Shown one piece after another: positions 21,204-34,060 of a DNA stretch of 64,000 nt. The stretch is from positions 60,955,754 to 61,019,753 of the forward strand of contig NC_061508.1 in assembly GCF_022539505.1 (NCBI RefSeq). The letters are read 5' to 3'. Position numbers and translations under genes: made by a program. The DNA comes from Lolium rigidum (taxonomy: Eukaryota > Streptophyta > Magnoliopsida > Poales > Poaceae). Position 1 is the stretch's first letter, and every line of letters begins with the position of its first letter. The notes below the pieces were generated by a model. That model was not told the origin of the DNA and ran no database searches. It saw only the letters and a list, made by a program, of their open reading frames with translations.

Positions 21204-21932
21204 ATGGACAACAACGAGCTTCTTATTCTATTTCCTGATTTAAGACATGGATGGTTTGATACGAAAATTAAAAAACCCATGGAACATATTAGTATGAACA
21301 CTTTGAATACCATTGTTGCTAATGATATAGAAAGTTCTAAGCTTGGAGAAGCTGGTTTTGATGAGCATGATATTTTTAGTCCCCCAAGCATTGAGGAGAA
21401 AATTTACTTTGATGATACTTTGCTTCCTATTTATGATGATTATAATGATAGTAGTCTTTTAGTACCGCCTGTTATGGAGGATAAATTTGATTATGATTAC
21501 AATATGCCTCCTATATTTGATGATGAGAATAATAATGATAGCTACTTTGTTGAATTTGCTCCCACTATTACTAATAAAATTGATTATGCTTATATTGGGA
21601 GTAGTAATAATTTTATGCATGAGACTCATGATAAGAATGCTTTATGTGATAGTTATATTGTTGAGTTTGCTCATGATGCTACTGAAAGTTATTATGAGAG
21701 AGGAAAATATGGTTGTAGAAATTTTCATGTTACTAAAATGCCTCTCTATGTGCTGAAATTTTTGAAGCTACACTTGTTCTATCTTCCTATGCTTGTTACT
21801 TTGCTCCTCATGAACTTGTTTATTTACAAGATTCCTTTTCATAGGAAGCATGTTAGGCTTAAATGTGTTTTGAATTTGCCTCTTGATGCTCTCTTTTGCT
21901 TCAAATACTATTTCTTGCGAGTGCATCATTAA
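21204..21932 (+). CDS. Uncharacterised 242-residue ORF of the non-autonomous Athila-lineage element
   Basis: The ORF runs from MDNNELLILFPDLRHGWFDT to a C-terminus ending LFCFKYYFLRVHH. The first two thirds are very acidic and rich in Asp, Asn and Tyr, with repeated modules of the type DxxLLPIYDDYND and MPPIFDDENNND. The last 60 residues are basic and hydrophobic (KMPLYVLKFLKLHLFYLP, LVTLLLMNLFIYKIPF), resembling one or two membrane segments. It starts 136 bases past the primer site, at the normal gag position. It has no zinc knuckle and does not look like a capsid. I recognise similar text as recurrent in Triticeae non-autonomous elements but know no function for it. Confidence 0.6.
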   Translation: MDNNELLILFPDLRHGWFDTKIKKPMEHISMNTLNTIVANDIESSKLGEAGFDEHDIFSPPSIEEKIYFDDTLLPIYDDYNDSSLLVPPVMEDKFDYDYNMPPIFDDENNNDSYFVEFAPTITNKIDYAYIGSSNNFMHETHDKNALCDSYIVEFAHDATESYYERGKYGCRNFHVTKMPLYVLKFLKLHLFYLPMLVTLLLMNLFIYKIPFHRKHVRLKCVLNLPLDALFCFKYYFLRVHH

Positions 21933-24365
21933 AACTGCTGAGCCCATCTTAATGGCTATAAACAAAGAACTTCTTGGGAGATAACCCATGTGTTTATTTT
22001 GCTACAGTACTTTTATTTTGTATTTGAGTCTTGGAAGTTGTTAATACTGTAGCAACCTCTCCTTATCTTAGTTGTATTGCATTGTTGTGCCAAGTAAAGT
22101 CTTTGATACTAAGGTTCATACTAGATTTGGATTACTGCGCAGAAACAGATTTCTTGCTGTCACGAATATGGGCCTAATTCTCTGTAGGTAACTCAGAAAA
22201 TTGTGCCAATTTACGTGAGCGATCCTCAGATATGTACGCAACTTTCATTCAATTTGAGCATTTTCATTTGAGCAAGTCTGGTGCCTCAATAAAATTCGTC
22301 TTTACGGACTGTTCGTTTTGACAGATTCTGCCTTTTATTTCGCATTGCTTCTTTTGCTATGTTGGATGGATTTCTTTGTTCCATTGACTTCCAGTAGCTT
22401 TGGGCAATGTCCAAAAGTGTTAAGAATGATTGTGTCACCTCTGAACATGTGAATTTTTGATTATGCACTAACCCTCTAATGAGTTTGTTTCGAGTTTGGT
22501 GTGGAGGAAGTTTTCAAGGGTCAAGAGAGAAGGATGATATACTATGATCAAGAAGAGTGAAAAGTCTAAGCTTGGGGATGCCCCCGTGGTTCATCCCTGC
22601 ATATTTCAAGAAGACTCAAGCATCTAAGCTTGGGGATGCCCAAGGCATCCCCTTCTTCATCGACAACTTATCAGGTCACTTCTCTTGAAACTATATTTTT
22701 ATTCGGTCACATCTTATGTACTTTACTTGGAGCGTCTGTGTGCTTTTATTTTCGTTTTGTTATTTTCATTCTCTGAATACATGCTTTTGTGGGAGAGAGA
22801 CACGCTCCGCTGGTTCATATGAACACATGTGTTCTTAGCTCATAATGTTCATGGCGAAGATTTAAACTGCTTCGTTAATTGTTATATGGTTGGAAACGGA
22901 AAATGCTACTTGTAGTAATTGATAAAATGTCTTGGATAATTTGATACTTGGCAATTGTTGTGCTCATGTTTATGCTCTTGCATCATATACTTTGCACCCA
23001 TTAATGAAGAAATACATAGAGCTTGTTAAAATTTGGTTTGCATAATTGGTCTCTCTAAGGTCTAGATAATTTCTAGTAAAGAGTTTGAACAACAAGGAAG
23101 ACGGTGTAGAGTCTTATAATGTTTACAATATGTCTTTTATGTGAGTTTTGCTGCACCGGTTCATCCTTGTGTTTGTTTCAAATAACCTTGCTAGCCTAAG
23201 CCTTGTATCGAGAGGGAATACTTCTCATGCATCCAAAATCCTTGAGCCAACCACTATGCCATTTGTGTCCACCATACCTACCTACTACATGGTATTTCTC
23301 CGCCATTCCAAAGTAAATTGCTTGAGTGCTACCTTTAAATAATTCAAAATTTATCACCTCTGATTTGTGTCAATGTTTTATAGCTCATGAGGAAGTATGT
23401 GGTGTTTATCTTTCATTCTTGTTGGGCAACTTTCACCAATGGACTAGTGGCTTCATCCGCTTATCCAATAATTTTGCAAAAAGAGCTGGCAATGGGATTC
23501 CCGAGTCCCAAATTAATTAACCTAAATAGACACTCCTCCATGGTATGTGATTGTTGGACGGCACCCGAAGGATTTGGTTAGCCATGGCTTGAGAAAGCAA
23601 AGGTGGGGAGGAGTGTCATCATAATAAAACTAAAATAAAAAGGCACTCCTTCATGGTATGAGATTGTTGGCAGGCACCCGAGGATTCGGTTAGCCATGGT
23701 TTATGAAAGAAAGGTTGGAAGGAGTGCCACCCAAAAATAAAAATAATTCATGGGAGCCGCTCTTTGAAGGTTTGTCTGGCAAGGGGGTTAGAGTGCCCAC
23801 TACCATTCGTTGACAACAACAAACACCTCTCAAAACTTTACTTTTATGCTCTCTTTATGTTTTCAAAAACCAAAGCTCTAGCACAAATATAGCAATCAAT
23901 GCTTCCCTCTGCGAAGGGCCATTCTTTTACTTTTATGTTGAGTCAGTTCACCTATCTCTCTCCACCTCAAGAAGCAAACACTTGTGTGAACTGTGCATTG
24001 ATTCCTACATACTTGCATATTGCACTTGTTATATTACTTTACATTGACAATATCCATGAGATATACATGTTATAAGTTGAAAGCAACCGTTGAAACTTAA
24101 TCTTCATTTGTGTTGTTTCAATACCTTTACTAAGAATTTATTGCTTTATGAGTTAACTCTTATGCAAGACTTATTGATGCTTGTCTTGAAGTACTATTCA
24201 TGAAAAGTCTTTGCTATATGATTCATTTGTTTACTCATGTCATTACCATTGTTTTGATCGCTACATTCATTACATGTGTTTACAATAGTATGATCAAGGT
24301 TATGATGACATGTCACTTCAGAAATTATCTTTGTTATCGTTTACCTCCTCGGGACGAGCAGGAAC
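21933..24365 (+). other. Non-coding internal region of the Athila-lineage element
   Basis: It contains GGAGATAACCCATG near 21978, two copies of AAGCTTGGGGATGCCC (about 22568 and 22626), and a near-repeat of about 100 bp (23530-23590 versus 23640-23730, with CACTCCTYCATGGTATG and TTAGCCATGG). No pol text was found on either strand. Confidence 0.75.
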
Positions 24366-24380
24366 TAAGCTTGGGGATGC
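24366..24380 (+). other. Polypurine-tract region before the 3' LTR
   Basis: AACTAAGCTTGGGGATGC directly precedes the 3' LTR start at 24381. The same text, inverted, adjoins the LTR at 63201, supporting its role as the plus-strand primer region in this family. Confidence 0.65.
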
Positions 24381-26105
24381 TGATACGTCTCCGACGTATC
24401 GATAATTTCTTATGTTCCATGCCACATTATTGATGATATCTACATGTTTTATGCATACTTTATGTCATATTTATGCGTTTTCCGGAACTAACCTATTGAC
24501 GAGATGCCAGAAGGGCCGGTTCTTTGTTCTGCTGTTTTTGGTTCCAGAAATCCTAGTAAGGAAATATTCTCGGAATCGAGACGAAATCAACGCCCAGCAT
24601 CCTATTTTTCCACGAAGCTTCCGGAATACCCGAGAGCCGCCGGAGGAGGGCCCCGTGGGCCCCGGACGACAGGGTGGCGCGGCCCAGGCCTTGGCCGCGG
24701 CCCCCTAGTGTGTCGTCGCCTCGTCGACCCTCCGACTCCGCCTCTTCGCCTATATAAAGGTCCCTGACCTAAAAACCTCGACACGTTCGACGAAACCAGA
24801 GAAAACCTTCCAGAGCCACCGCCATCGCGAAGCCAAGATTTGGGGGACAGGAGTCTCTGTTGCGGCACGCCGCCGGGACGGGGAAGTGCCCCCGGAAGGC
24901 TTATCCATCGACACTACCGCCATCTTCATCAACGCTGCTGTCTCCCATGAGGAGGGAGTAGTTCTCCATCGAGGCTCGTGGCTGTACCGGTAGCTATGTG
25001 GTTCATCTCTCTCCTATGTGCTTCAATACAATAATCTCATGAGCTGCGTTACATGATTGAGATTCATATGATGATGCTTGTAATTTAGATGTCATTGTGC
25101 TAGTCAAGTGGATTTTACTTATGTGATCTCCGGAGACTCCTTGTCCCACGTGTGTAAAGGTGACAGTGTGTGCACCGTGTGGGTCTCTTAGGCTATATTT
25201 CACGAGAATACTTATTCAACGTTATGAATGGCATAGTGAAGTGCTTATTTATATCTCTTTATGATTGCAATGTGTTTTGTATCATAATATATCTGCGTGC
25301 TACTCTAGTGATGTTATTAAAGTAGTTTATTCCTCCCGCACGGTGTAATGGTGACAGTGTGTGCATCGTGTAGTACTTGGCGTAGGCTATGATTGTGATC
25401 TCTTGTAGATTATGAAGTTAACTATTGCTATGATGGTATTGATGTGATCTATTCCTCCTTTCGTAGTGTGAAGGTGACAGTGTGCATGCTATGTTAGTAC
25501 TTGGTTTGGTTATGTTGATCTGTTATGCACTCTAAGGTTATTTAAACATGAACATTGAATATTGTGGAGCTTGTTAACTCCGGCATTGAGGGTTCGTGTA
25601 ATCCTACACAGTTAGTGGTGTTCATCATCCAACAAGAGAGTGTAGAGTCTAGCATCTATCTATTTATTCTGTTATGTGATCAATGTTGAGAGTGTCCACT
25701 AGTGAAAGTATGATCCCTAGGCCTTGTTCCTAAATACTGCTATTGCTGCTTGTTTATCGTTTTTCTTGCATCTCTACTCGTCCGCAATATTACCACCATC
25801 AACCACACGCCGATCCTGGGCAAAGCACTTTTCTGGTGCCTTTGCTACTGCTCGCATTTATTCATACCACCTGTATTTCACTATCTCTTCGCCGAACTAG
25901 TGCACCTATTAGGTGTGTTGGGGACACAAGAGACTTCTTGCTTTGTGGTTGCGGGGTTGCTTGAGAGGGATATCTTTGACCTCTTCCTCCCTGAGTTCGA
26001 TAAACCTTGGGTGATCCACTTAAGGGAAACTTGCTGCTGTTCTACAAACCTCTGCTCTTGGAGGCCCAACACTGTCTACAAGAATAGAAGCACCCGTAGA
26101 CATCA
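24381..26105 (+). repeat. 3' LTR of the Athila-lineage element
   Basis: Nearly identical to 19317-21040 with scattered substitutions and one- or two-base indels, ending GTAGACATCA before CCCTT. Confidence 0.92.
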
Positions 26106-26110
26106 CCCTT

Positions 26111-27264
26111 CCCCCTTTTACTTGGCCGGCCAAGGAGGTGGAGTCCACCATGGACTCCACCCTCCCACTTGGTTGGCTGGTTAGGGTTTGTGGAGTCCCT
26201 CCGGGACTCCTCCTTCCATAGTGATTTATTCCGGATAATTCTAGAAACCACCTTCCATAAATTCACCGGATCATTTCCAAACTTGGAAAGTGACTTCCTA
26301 TATATGAATCTTATTCTCCGGACCATTCCGGAACTCCTCGTGATGTCCTGGATCCCATCCGAGACTCCGAACAAAACTTCGAACTCCATTCCATATTCCA
26401 TATCTACTTAAACGACATCAAACTTTAAGTGTGTCACCCTACGGTTCACGAACTATGTAGACATGGTTGAGACTTCTCTCCGACCAATAACCAATAGCGG
26501 GATCTGGAGATCCATAATGGCTCCCACATATTCAACGATGACTTTAGTGATCGACTGAACCATTTACATATGATACCGATTCCCTTTGTCACGCGATATT
26601 TTACTTGTCCGAGGTTTGATCATCGGTATCTCTATACCTCGTTCAACCTCGTCTCATGACAAGTACTCTTTACTCGTACCGTGGTATGTGGTCTCTTATG
26701 AACCATTCATATGCTTGCAAGCTATTTAGACGACATTCCACCGAGAGGGCCCAGAGTATATCTATCCATCATCGGGATGGACAAATCCCATTGTTGATCC
26801 ATATGCCTCAACTCATACTTTCCGGATACTTAATCCCACCTTTATAACCACCCATTTACGCAGTGGCGTTTGATGTAATCAAAGTACCTTTCCGGTATAA
26901 GTGATTTACATGATCTCATGGTCGAAAGGACTAGGTAACTATGTATCGAAAGCTTATAGCAAATAACTTAATGACGTGATCTTATGCTATGCTTAATTGG
27001 GTGTGTCCATTACATCATTCATATAATGACATAATCTTGTTATTAATAACATCCAATGTTCATGATCACGAAACCATGATCATCTACTAATCAACAAGCT
27101 AGTTATACAAGAGGCTTACTAGGGACTCTTTGTTTGTTCACATAACACACATGTATCAATGTTTCGGTTAATACAATTATAGCATGATATGTAAACATTA
27201 TCATAAACACAAAGATATATTATAATAACCATTTTATTATTGCCTCTTGGGCATATCTCCAACA
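26111..27264 (-). repeat. 3' LTR of the BARE/Angela element, part 2
   Basis: Matches 32901-34055. On the minus strand it begins TGTTGGAGATATGCCC, the conserved BARE/Angela LTR start. The split LTR totals 1760 bp once the insertion is removed. Confidence 0.9.
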
Positions 27265-30200
27265 GTCTCCCACTTGCACTAGAGTCAATAATCTAGTTTA
27301 CATTTGTAAAGATATAACACCTTGGCCTTCCGGTGCTTTATCATGTTTTGCTCACGAGAGAGGTTTTAGTCAACGGATCTGACACGCTCAGAAACGTATG
27401 TATTTTGTAATTTATTTGCGTCTCAACGCATCACTCATTTCCAAATGAGTCGGCATTAAATATGTTTGGTCTTCAGGTGGAACCTTAATTCCGCGGTCTA
27501 AAATATGTCACTAATATTGTCACACACAATATAGCTTCAAAGTTCTGACTGCATCGGAACTACACCAAGTTCTCAAAGAACCTCTTGACTTAACATCCTC
27601 TGTCATTGTCAAAACAATGACATACTCTGCACTTCTTTTGTAGAATCCGTCACAATATTTTGAACTCTTCTAAATCTAGCATAGACAACTTCTAGCTCAT
27701 TGTGCTACCTTTTAAACAACACTTAGTCTAATTTGAGATTGAAATTTTATTTTCATATGTGACAAAACAAATATCGGTGCAACACCTTACAGCGATTTGT
27801 TTGTCATTTCTCCATACAAAACTATATATATATATATCCTTGGTTCTTCTTAAGTACACAAGAATATTCTTTACTTGTTTTTCAATGATCATCACATGAA
27901 TCATTCTGGTACATGCTCATAACATTTTTAAGAGCACGATACATCCGATTGTGTACATATTATTCGTGATCTATAATCACTCATGTGTTTTTACTCATTG
28001 AGTGTAAAATACACTCAAGTCTTGTTAAAACTTCACATGATAAGAACATTTTCTTAATATTTCTATATTGAACTACTTCAATATCTATTCTATGTACTTT
28101 GACTTAAACTTTATAATGTATTTCAATCTATCTTCATAGATCTTGACACTAAATTTGTTTCAGTCCATATCCTTTCATTGAAATTAATTCTCAATGAAAC
28201 CTTTTTAATCAAGTATATAATTACATCATTTATAACCAACTATATGTCATATACATAAGTATTATAAATATGTCTCAGCGCTCCCACTTAATTTCTTGCA
28301 AATGCAAGCCTCTTCATCGTCTCTGATGAAATCAAAACTCTTTGACTATTTCATCCGGTGAAGATTCCAACTCCGCGATACTTACTTCACCCAATTGAAG
28401 TTTGTATACCTATCTAGTATTCCACGGACTAGCAAAAACTCTTGGTTGTATCTTGTATACACCTTTACTACACACTTCTGTTAAGTAATGTATTTTGCCA
28501 TCCTACTATCATATCTCATAAAAGAAATATGTAGCGATTACTAGAATAATCCACATAGACTATAAGCATTGCTACGGAAGATCTAATCTTATCGTAGTCA
28601 ACTCTTTTAACTTTGTCGTAAACAATTTTTGACAAGTCAAGCTTCTTCAAGGATATTCTATCCAAGTCCATCAATTTTATAGATCCATTTACTTTCAAAA
28701 AATATTCATCTATCATGGATTTCATGGCGTATAGCCATTTTAACGGAGTCAGGGCCCATCACAACTTCTTTGTTTGTAGTTGGTTTATCATTGTTCAAAA
28801 TCAATCCTTTGTTCACAAATCATTTATTTGATCACAAAGTAAACAATACCTACAAGGTTCAATAAATACTTCGATCTCCATGACTATAACATTTTGTAGA
28901 CATGGGAGCCATGATCGTTTGTGGCCGCTTCCGGAACCAATTCCGATGTTGCACTACTCTGATCATTATGCTCAGGTTCATAAACCTTATCAAGTTATAT
29001 TGTCCTCCCACTCAAATACTTTGCTAGAAAACAATTTCTTGGAAATAAGCAAGTAACATTAACAAACACTTTTGTCTTTTACTTCATAGTGAAAAAATTC
29101 CCAATCAATTCTTTGGGATAACCAACAAAGACATTCATCCGATTTTGGTTGTAAACTTTTAGACCAAAATTTAAAGAAAAGACTATTAGGGTTTATACCC
29201 ATGCCATAACTCGTATGGTGTCATTTCAACATATCATGATGATGCTCTATTCAGTGTAAAAGCGGAAGTCAATAAAGCATAATCCACAAAAATATAATGG
29301 CATCAATATTTTATCTCATCATTGATCCAACAAGGTTTGGATACATCTCTCAGATACTTCATCATCACTATGATACTCCAAGAAACATGAGTTGTAGAAC
29401 AATTTCATAACTCTCTTAGATGTTCAATAAAACTCGTAATTCAAATATTTCCACCATGATCCAATCATAGATATTTGATTTTTCTATTACGATGATTTCC
29501 ACTTCATGCTGAAATTTATTTGAATATATTCAAATGTTTCAAACTTCTTCCTTATTGAATATATCCACACATATATACTCAATTCATCATTGGAAGTTTT
29601 CATGAAGTAGAAGAATCTCCCGCACACAACTATGCCCAGTGAATCACATACATCATCATGTATTTTTCCACTAAGTTAGTTGCCCGTTCAACTCTTGGCC
29701 TATGAACGGTATTTTAGTCATTCTATTTAGAAAAGATTTGCAAGCGTCAAACGATTCAAAAAATCAAATGACTCCAAAAATCCATTTGCATGGAGTTCCT
29801 TCATGCGTTCCTTTCTAACATGACCTAAATGGCGGTTCCACAAATAAGTGGAATTCTTAATCATTTGCCTTATGGCATTTTAGTGTCAGTAATTATGTAT
29901 GTGTGATTCACCATTAAGATTTATAATAACTTATCCATCATACATGGAGTAATGTCATAATTTGAACAACTCATTGTTTTCATTTGACCAGAGCAAAATA
30001 AAAATTATTAAGTTCTTTATTATAAATTCTAAGGGCTAGATAGAATGCCAACGATCAACATAATAACACTTTATTTTTGTTCCACACGTGCATTCCTATC
30101 ATATTCCTTGTCAGTCACTTAGGCCATTGTATTCTTGTATTGCGTTGTTTTGTATGACACTTCATACCAACCAATATGGTACTAATACCCAAGAATTGTG

Positions 30201-30502
30201 TGACCAAACGAGGAATACATCCATAACATGTATATCATTTATATACACCTGAGCTAGACTTTCTAGACTTTTCTTTCTTTGTGCCAATAATCTTTTGTAG
30301 TTTCTCTTTTAGCTTTCCTCGTTATTCAGAAAAACACTTCAACATCAATAACTTCTAGGTTTGTTGGTCAAATACCAACAACCTTGAGGTTCTTACTTTG
30401 AAGTTGATCATCATATGACAAGTGTTCCGGATTTCACTATTAGTAACCTTTTAATATGATGAACAATTTCACTCATAATTTTATCATATCATGAAGACTT
30501 TT

Positions 30503-31510
30503 CGAGACCATGTCTGTACATGCTAGGCTCGTAAAGTATAACCTCAGTATTCGCATGTGCAAATCTAGCTTGCACCCGTTGTATGCACACGTAGAATCTA
30601 TCACACCCGATCATCACGTGATGCTTCGAAACGACGAGTTTTAGCAACGGTGCATACTAAGGACGATTACTTCATGGATATGCGAATATTGTTAGTGCCC
30701 CAATAGTTGGAGGATTGGGACGCCTTGCGTCTTCAACCTTCGTACATTCCCATAAAACTTATGAGTTTATGTAGTCTCACCAAATTATATTCTATCATCT
30801 TGCAATAAGGTCTTAGATATCATATATATCTCATACCTTGATTATTTATGAAAACTAAATTTTCAGCTCCTTACTTTTCAAACATATTTGAACTTCAAGT
30901 TTCACGGAGACAAGATAACTTTAGGTACTAATTGAAACCATAGCTCTCTGAATCAACAATGTGAGGTTTACTAAAAGTTTGCAATAGGACTTAATCATTT
31001 CTTGATTCTTTAAGAATACGGTACCAATCCGTAAAGTTTCTTGTCAGATTTTAACAGTATTTATATCTCAATAACAAGACTAGCGCATGGTAGAAAAATG
31101 GATGCCAATACTACAAAATTAATTCAAAATACTACTCAGACTGTGTTTATGATAATTAGTTTATGTTTTAATCTAATTACTAATGAACTCCCACTGAATA
31201 CAACATCCCTCATAGTTGTTAAGTGGTACACGATCCAAATCCACTACACCAAAACCGATCATCACGTGAGATGATGTAGCTTCAATAGTGAACATCAACA
31301 TGTTGATCATATCATCCATATGACTCGTGTTCAACCTTTCGGTTTCCGTTGTCCCGAGGCCATGTCTGTACATGCTAGGCTCGTCAAGCAAACCCAAGTA
31401 TTCCGCGTGTGCAACATGGCTTACACCCGTTGTATGTGAACGTTGAGTCTATCACATCCGATCATCACGAGATGCTTCGAAACGACGAACTGTGCAACGG
31501 TGCATACGAG
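30503..31510. repeat. Pair of direct repeats of about 157 bp in the BARE/Angela internal region
   Basis: 30503-30660 and 31354-31510 share CATGTCTGTACATGCTAGGC, TTGCACCCGTTGTATG-like text, CGATCATCACG followed by GATGCTTCGAAACGACGA, and GCAACGGTGCATAC. They are about 850 bp apart and in the same orientation. A further GATCATCACGTGA-like copy lies near 31257. Confidence 0.85.
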
Positions 31511-32280
31511 GGGAGAAAATTTTATTATCTTGATATTAATGTGAGGGATCATCTTATAATGCTACCGTCGCGTTCTAAGCAAAATAAGATGCATAAAGGA
31601 TTAACATCACATGCAATTCATATGTGATATGATATGGCCCTTTAGTATTTGCGCCTTCGATCTTCATCTCCAAAGCACGGACATGATCTCCATCATCAAC
31701 GGGCATGATCTCCATCATTGTCGGCGTAGCGTCAAGGTCCATGGCGCCGTCTTCATGGTTGTTCACCTCATGTAGAAACTATTACAACTACTTTGAAATA
31801 CTACTCAACATGAAATTTAAAGACAACCATAAGGCTCCCGCCGGTTGCCACAATACAATAATGATCATCTCATACATATTCATCATCACATCATGGCCAT
31901 ATCACATCACCAAACCCCGCAAAAACAAGTTAGACGTCTCTAATTTGGTTTGCATATTTTACGTGGTTTAGGGTTTTTGAGTAAGATCCAATCTACCTAC
32001 GAACATGAACCACAACGGTGATACTAGTGTTGTCAATAGAAAGAGTAAATTGAATCTTCACTATGGTGGGAGAGACGAGACACCCGCAAAGCCACTTATG
32101 CAATACAAGTTGCATGTCGAACGTGGAGCAAGTCTCATGAACGCGGTCATGTAAAGTTAGCCCGAGCCGCTTCATCCCACCATGCCACAAAGATGCAAAG
32201 TACTCGAACTAAAGACAACAAAGCATCAACGCCCACAAAACAATTGTGTTCTACTCGTGCAACCATCTATGCATAGACAC

Positions 32281-32293
32281 GGCTCTGATACCA
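32281..32293 (-). other. Primer-binding site for initiator tRNA-Met
   Basis: The minus strand reads TGGTATCAGAGCC, the standard Copia primer site, one base from the LTR end. The LTR end itself is mutated from CA to TA on the minus strand. Confidence 0.9.
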
Positions 32294-32294
32294 C

Positions 32295-34055
32295 TATAGG
32301 GATTCGTAGCATAGAAAACAAAAAATTTCCTACCGCGAGAACGCAATCCAAGCCAAGATGCAATCTAGAAGATGGGAGCAACGAGGGGATGAACGAGACT
32401 AACCCTTGAAGATTTCCAAAGCGTACAAGAGGAGGCTCTCGTTGCTGCGGTAGACGATCACTTGCCGCTTTCAAAAGCGCGTAGAAGATCTTGACGGTGC
32501 CACAATCGGGCAGCACCTCCGTACTCGGTCACACGTTCGGTGTTGATGAAGACGACGTCCTTCTCCCCGTTCCAGCGGGCAGCGGAAGTAGTAGATCCTC
32601 CTCGGAATCCCGGCAGCACGCCGGCGTGGTGGCGGTAGTGGTGGAGAACTCCGGCAGGGCTTCGCCTATGCGCTGCGGGAGTTTGTATGTGGAGGAGGGG
32701 AGGCTAGGGTTTGGGGAGAGGGGGCTATGGGTGCCAGCCTCAAGGGGGCAGGGGTGGTGTGGCCAAGCCACGGGCAGCCCCCTCCCTCTCCTCCTCATTA
32801 TATAGGTGGAACCCCAAGGGTTTGCCCAAAGTCTTCGAATAAGACCCCAACAGAAAAACTGCCTTATGGACGAAACCTAGAGGGACAGGGACTCTCCCTT
32901 GCCCCTTTTACTTGGCCGGCCAAGGAGGTGGACTCCACCATGGACTCCACCCTCCCGCTTGGTTGGCTGGTTAGGGTTTGTGGAGTCCCTCCGGGACTCC
33001 TCCTTCCATAGTGATTTATTCCGGATAATTCTAGAAACCACCTTCCATAAATTCACCGGATCATTTCCAAACTTGGAAAGTGACTTGCTATATATGAATC
33101 TTATTCTCCGGACCATTCCGGAACTCCTCATGATGTCCTGGATCCCATCCGAGACTCCGAACAAAACTTCGAACTCCATTCCATATTCCATATCTACTTA
33201 AACGACATCAAACTTTAAGTGTGTCACCCTACGGTTCACGAACTATGTAGACATGGTTGAGACTTCTCTCCGACCAATAACCAATAGCGGGATCTGGAGG
33301 TCCATAATGGCTCCCACATATTCAACGATGACTTTAGTGATCGACTGAACCATTTACATATGATACCGATTCCCTTTGTCACGCGATATTTTACTTGTCC
33401 GAGGTTTGATCATCGGTATCTCTATACCTCGTTCAACCTCGTCTCATGACAAGTACTCTTTACTCGTACCGTGGTATGTGGTCTCTTATGAACCATTCAT
33501 ATGCTTGCAAGCTATTTAGACGACATTCAACCGAGAGGGCCCAGAGTATATCTATCCATCATCGGGATGGACAAATCCCACTGTTGATCCATATGCCTCA
33601 ACTCATACTTTCCGGATACTTAATCCCACCTTTATAACCACCCATTTACGCGAGTGGCGTTTGATGTAATCAAAGTACCTTTCCGGTATAAGTGATTTAC
33701 ATGATCTCATGGTCGAAAGGACTAGGTAACTATGTATCGAAAGCTTATAGCAAATAACTTAATGACGTGATCTTATGCTACGCTTAATTGGGTGTGTCCA
33801 TTACATCATTCATATAATGACATAATATTGTTATTAATAACATCCAATGTTCATGATCACGAAACCATGATCATCTATTAATCAACAAGCTAGTTATACA
33901 AGAGGCTTACTAGGGACTCTTTGTTTGTTCACATAACACACATGTATCAATGTTTCGGTTAATACAATTATAGCATGATATGTAAACATTATCATAAACA
34001 CAAAGATATATTATAATAACCATTTTATTATTGCCTCTTGGGCATATCTCCAACA
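32295..34055 (-). repeat. 5' LTR of the BARE/Angela element, intact, 1761 bp
   Basis: It starts TGTTGGAGATATGCCC at 34055 on the minus strand and ends next to the primer site. A TATA-like CTATATAAT lies near 32800 on the minus strand. It serves as the uninterrupted reference showing where the Athila-lineage insertion sits in the partner LTR. Confidence 0.92.
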
Positions 34056-34060
34056 AGCGC

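Larger units (their letters stand above)
19317..26105 (+). mobile_element. Non-autonomous Athila-lineage (Sabrina/WHAM-like) LTR retrotransposon
   Basis: A complete structure: 5' LTR 19317-21040 (1724 bp, TG...CA), tRNA-Asp primer site 21051-21068, internal 21041-24380, purine-rich tract before 24381, and 3' LTR 24381-26105 (1725 bp). CCCTT is duplicated at 19312-19316 and 26106-26110. The tRNA-Asp primer site marks the Athila lineage. The internal part is only 3.34 kb and holds no capsid, protease, RT or integrase text, so mobilisation must have used another element's proteins. The LTRs differ by few changes by eye, so the insertion is relatively recent and clearly younger than the BARE/Angela element that it splits. 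Confidence 0.92.
27265..32294 (-). pseudogene. Internal region of the BARE/Angela element with decayed Copia pol
   Basis: Only fragments of Copia polyprotein are readable on the minus strand. An open stretch at 28516-28725 contains KRVDYDKI and SSVAML, close to the GVDYDETFSPVAML region of Copia reverse transcriptase. Near 29100-29160 the minus strand reads NVFVGYPKELIGNF-like text, as at the end of the Copia integrase region, and the linker near 28920-28980 reads like EPEHNDQSS. Frames are broken throughout. The 5' half (about 30500-32280) has no gag that I can recognise and contains a pair of direct repeats. The primer site is at 32281-32293. Confidence 0.75.
18711..34055 (-). mobile_element. 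BARE/WIS/Angela-type Copia LTR retrotransposon, degenerate, nested
   Basis: On the minus strand the order is 5' LTR (34055-32295), tRNA-Met primer site (32293-32281, TGGTATCAGAGCC), internal region, polypurine tract (AAGTGGGAGAC) ending at 27265, and 3' LTR. The 3' LTR runs 27264-26111 plus 19316-18711, split by the Athila-lineage element. Without that insertion the element is about 8.55 kb, close to the usual size. The LTRs are 1761 and 1760 bp and differ by a few percent by eye. Five-base target duplications match (AGCGC). The element lies inside the older Tat-like Gypsy remnant. Its pol is broken, so it is not autonomous. Confidence 0.93.

Noticed and set aside
21487..21756. 89-codon hydrophobic ORF (many Met, Ile, Leu)
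   Set aside because: It is the +1 shadow of the Asp/Tyr-rich 242-codon ORF; GATGAT repeats read as Met/Ile/Leu in that frame.
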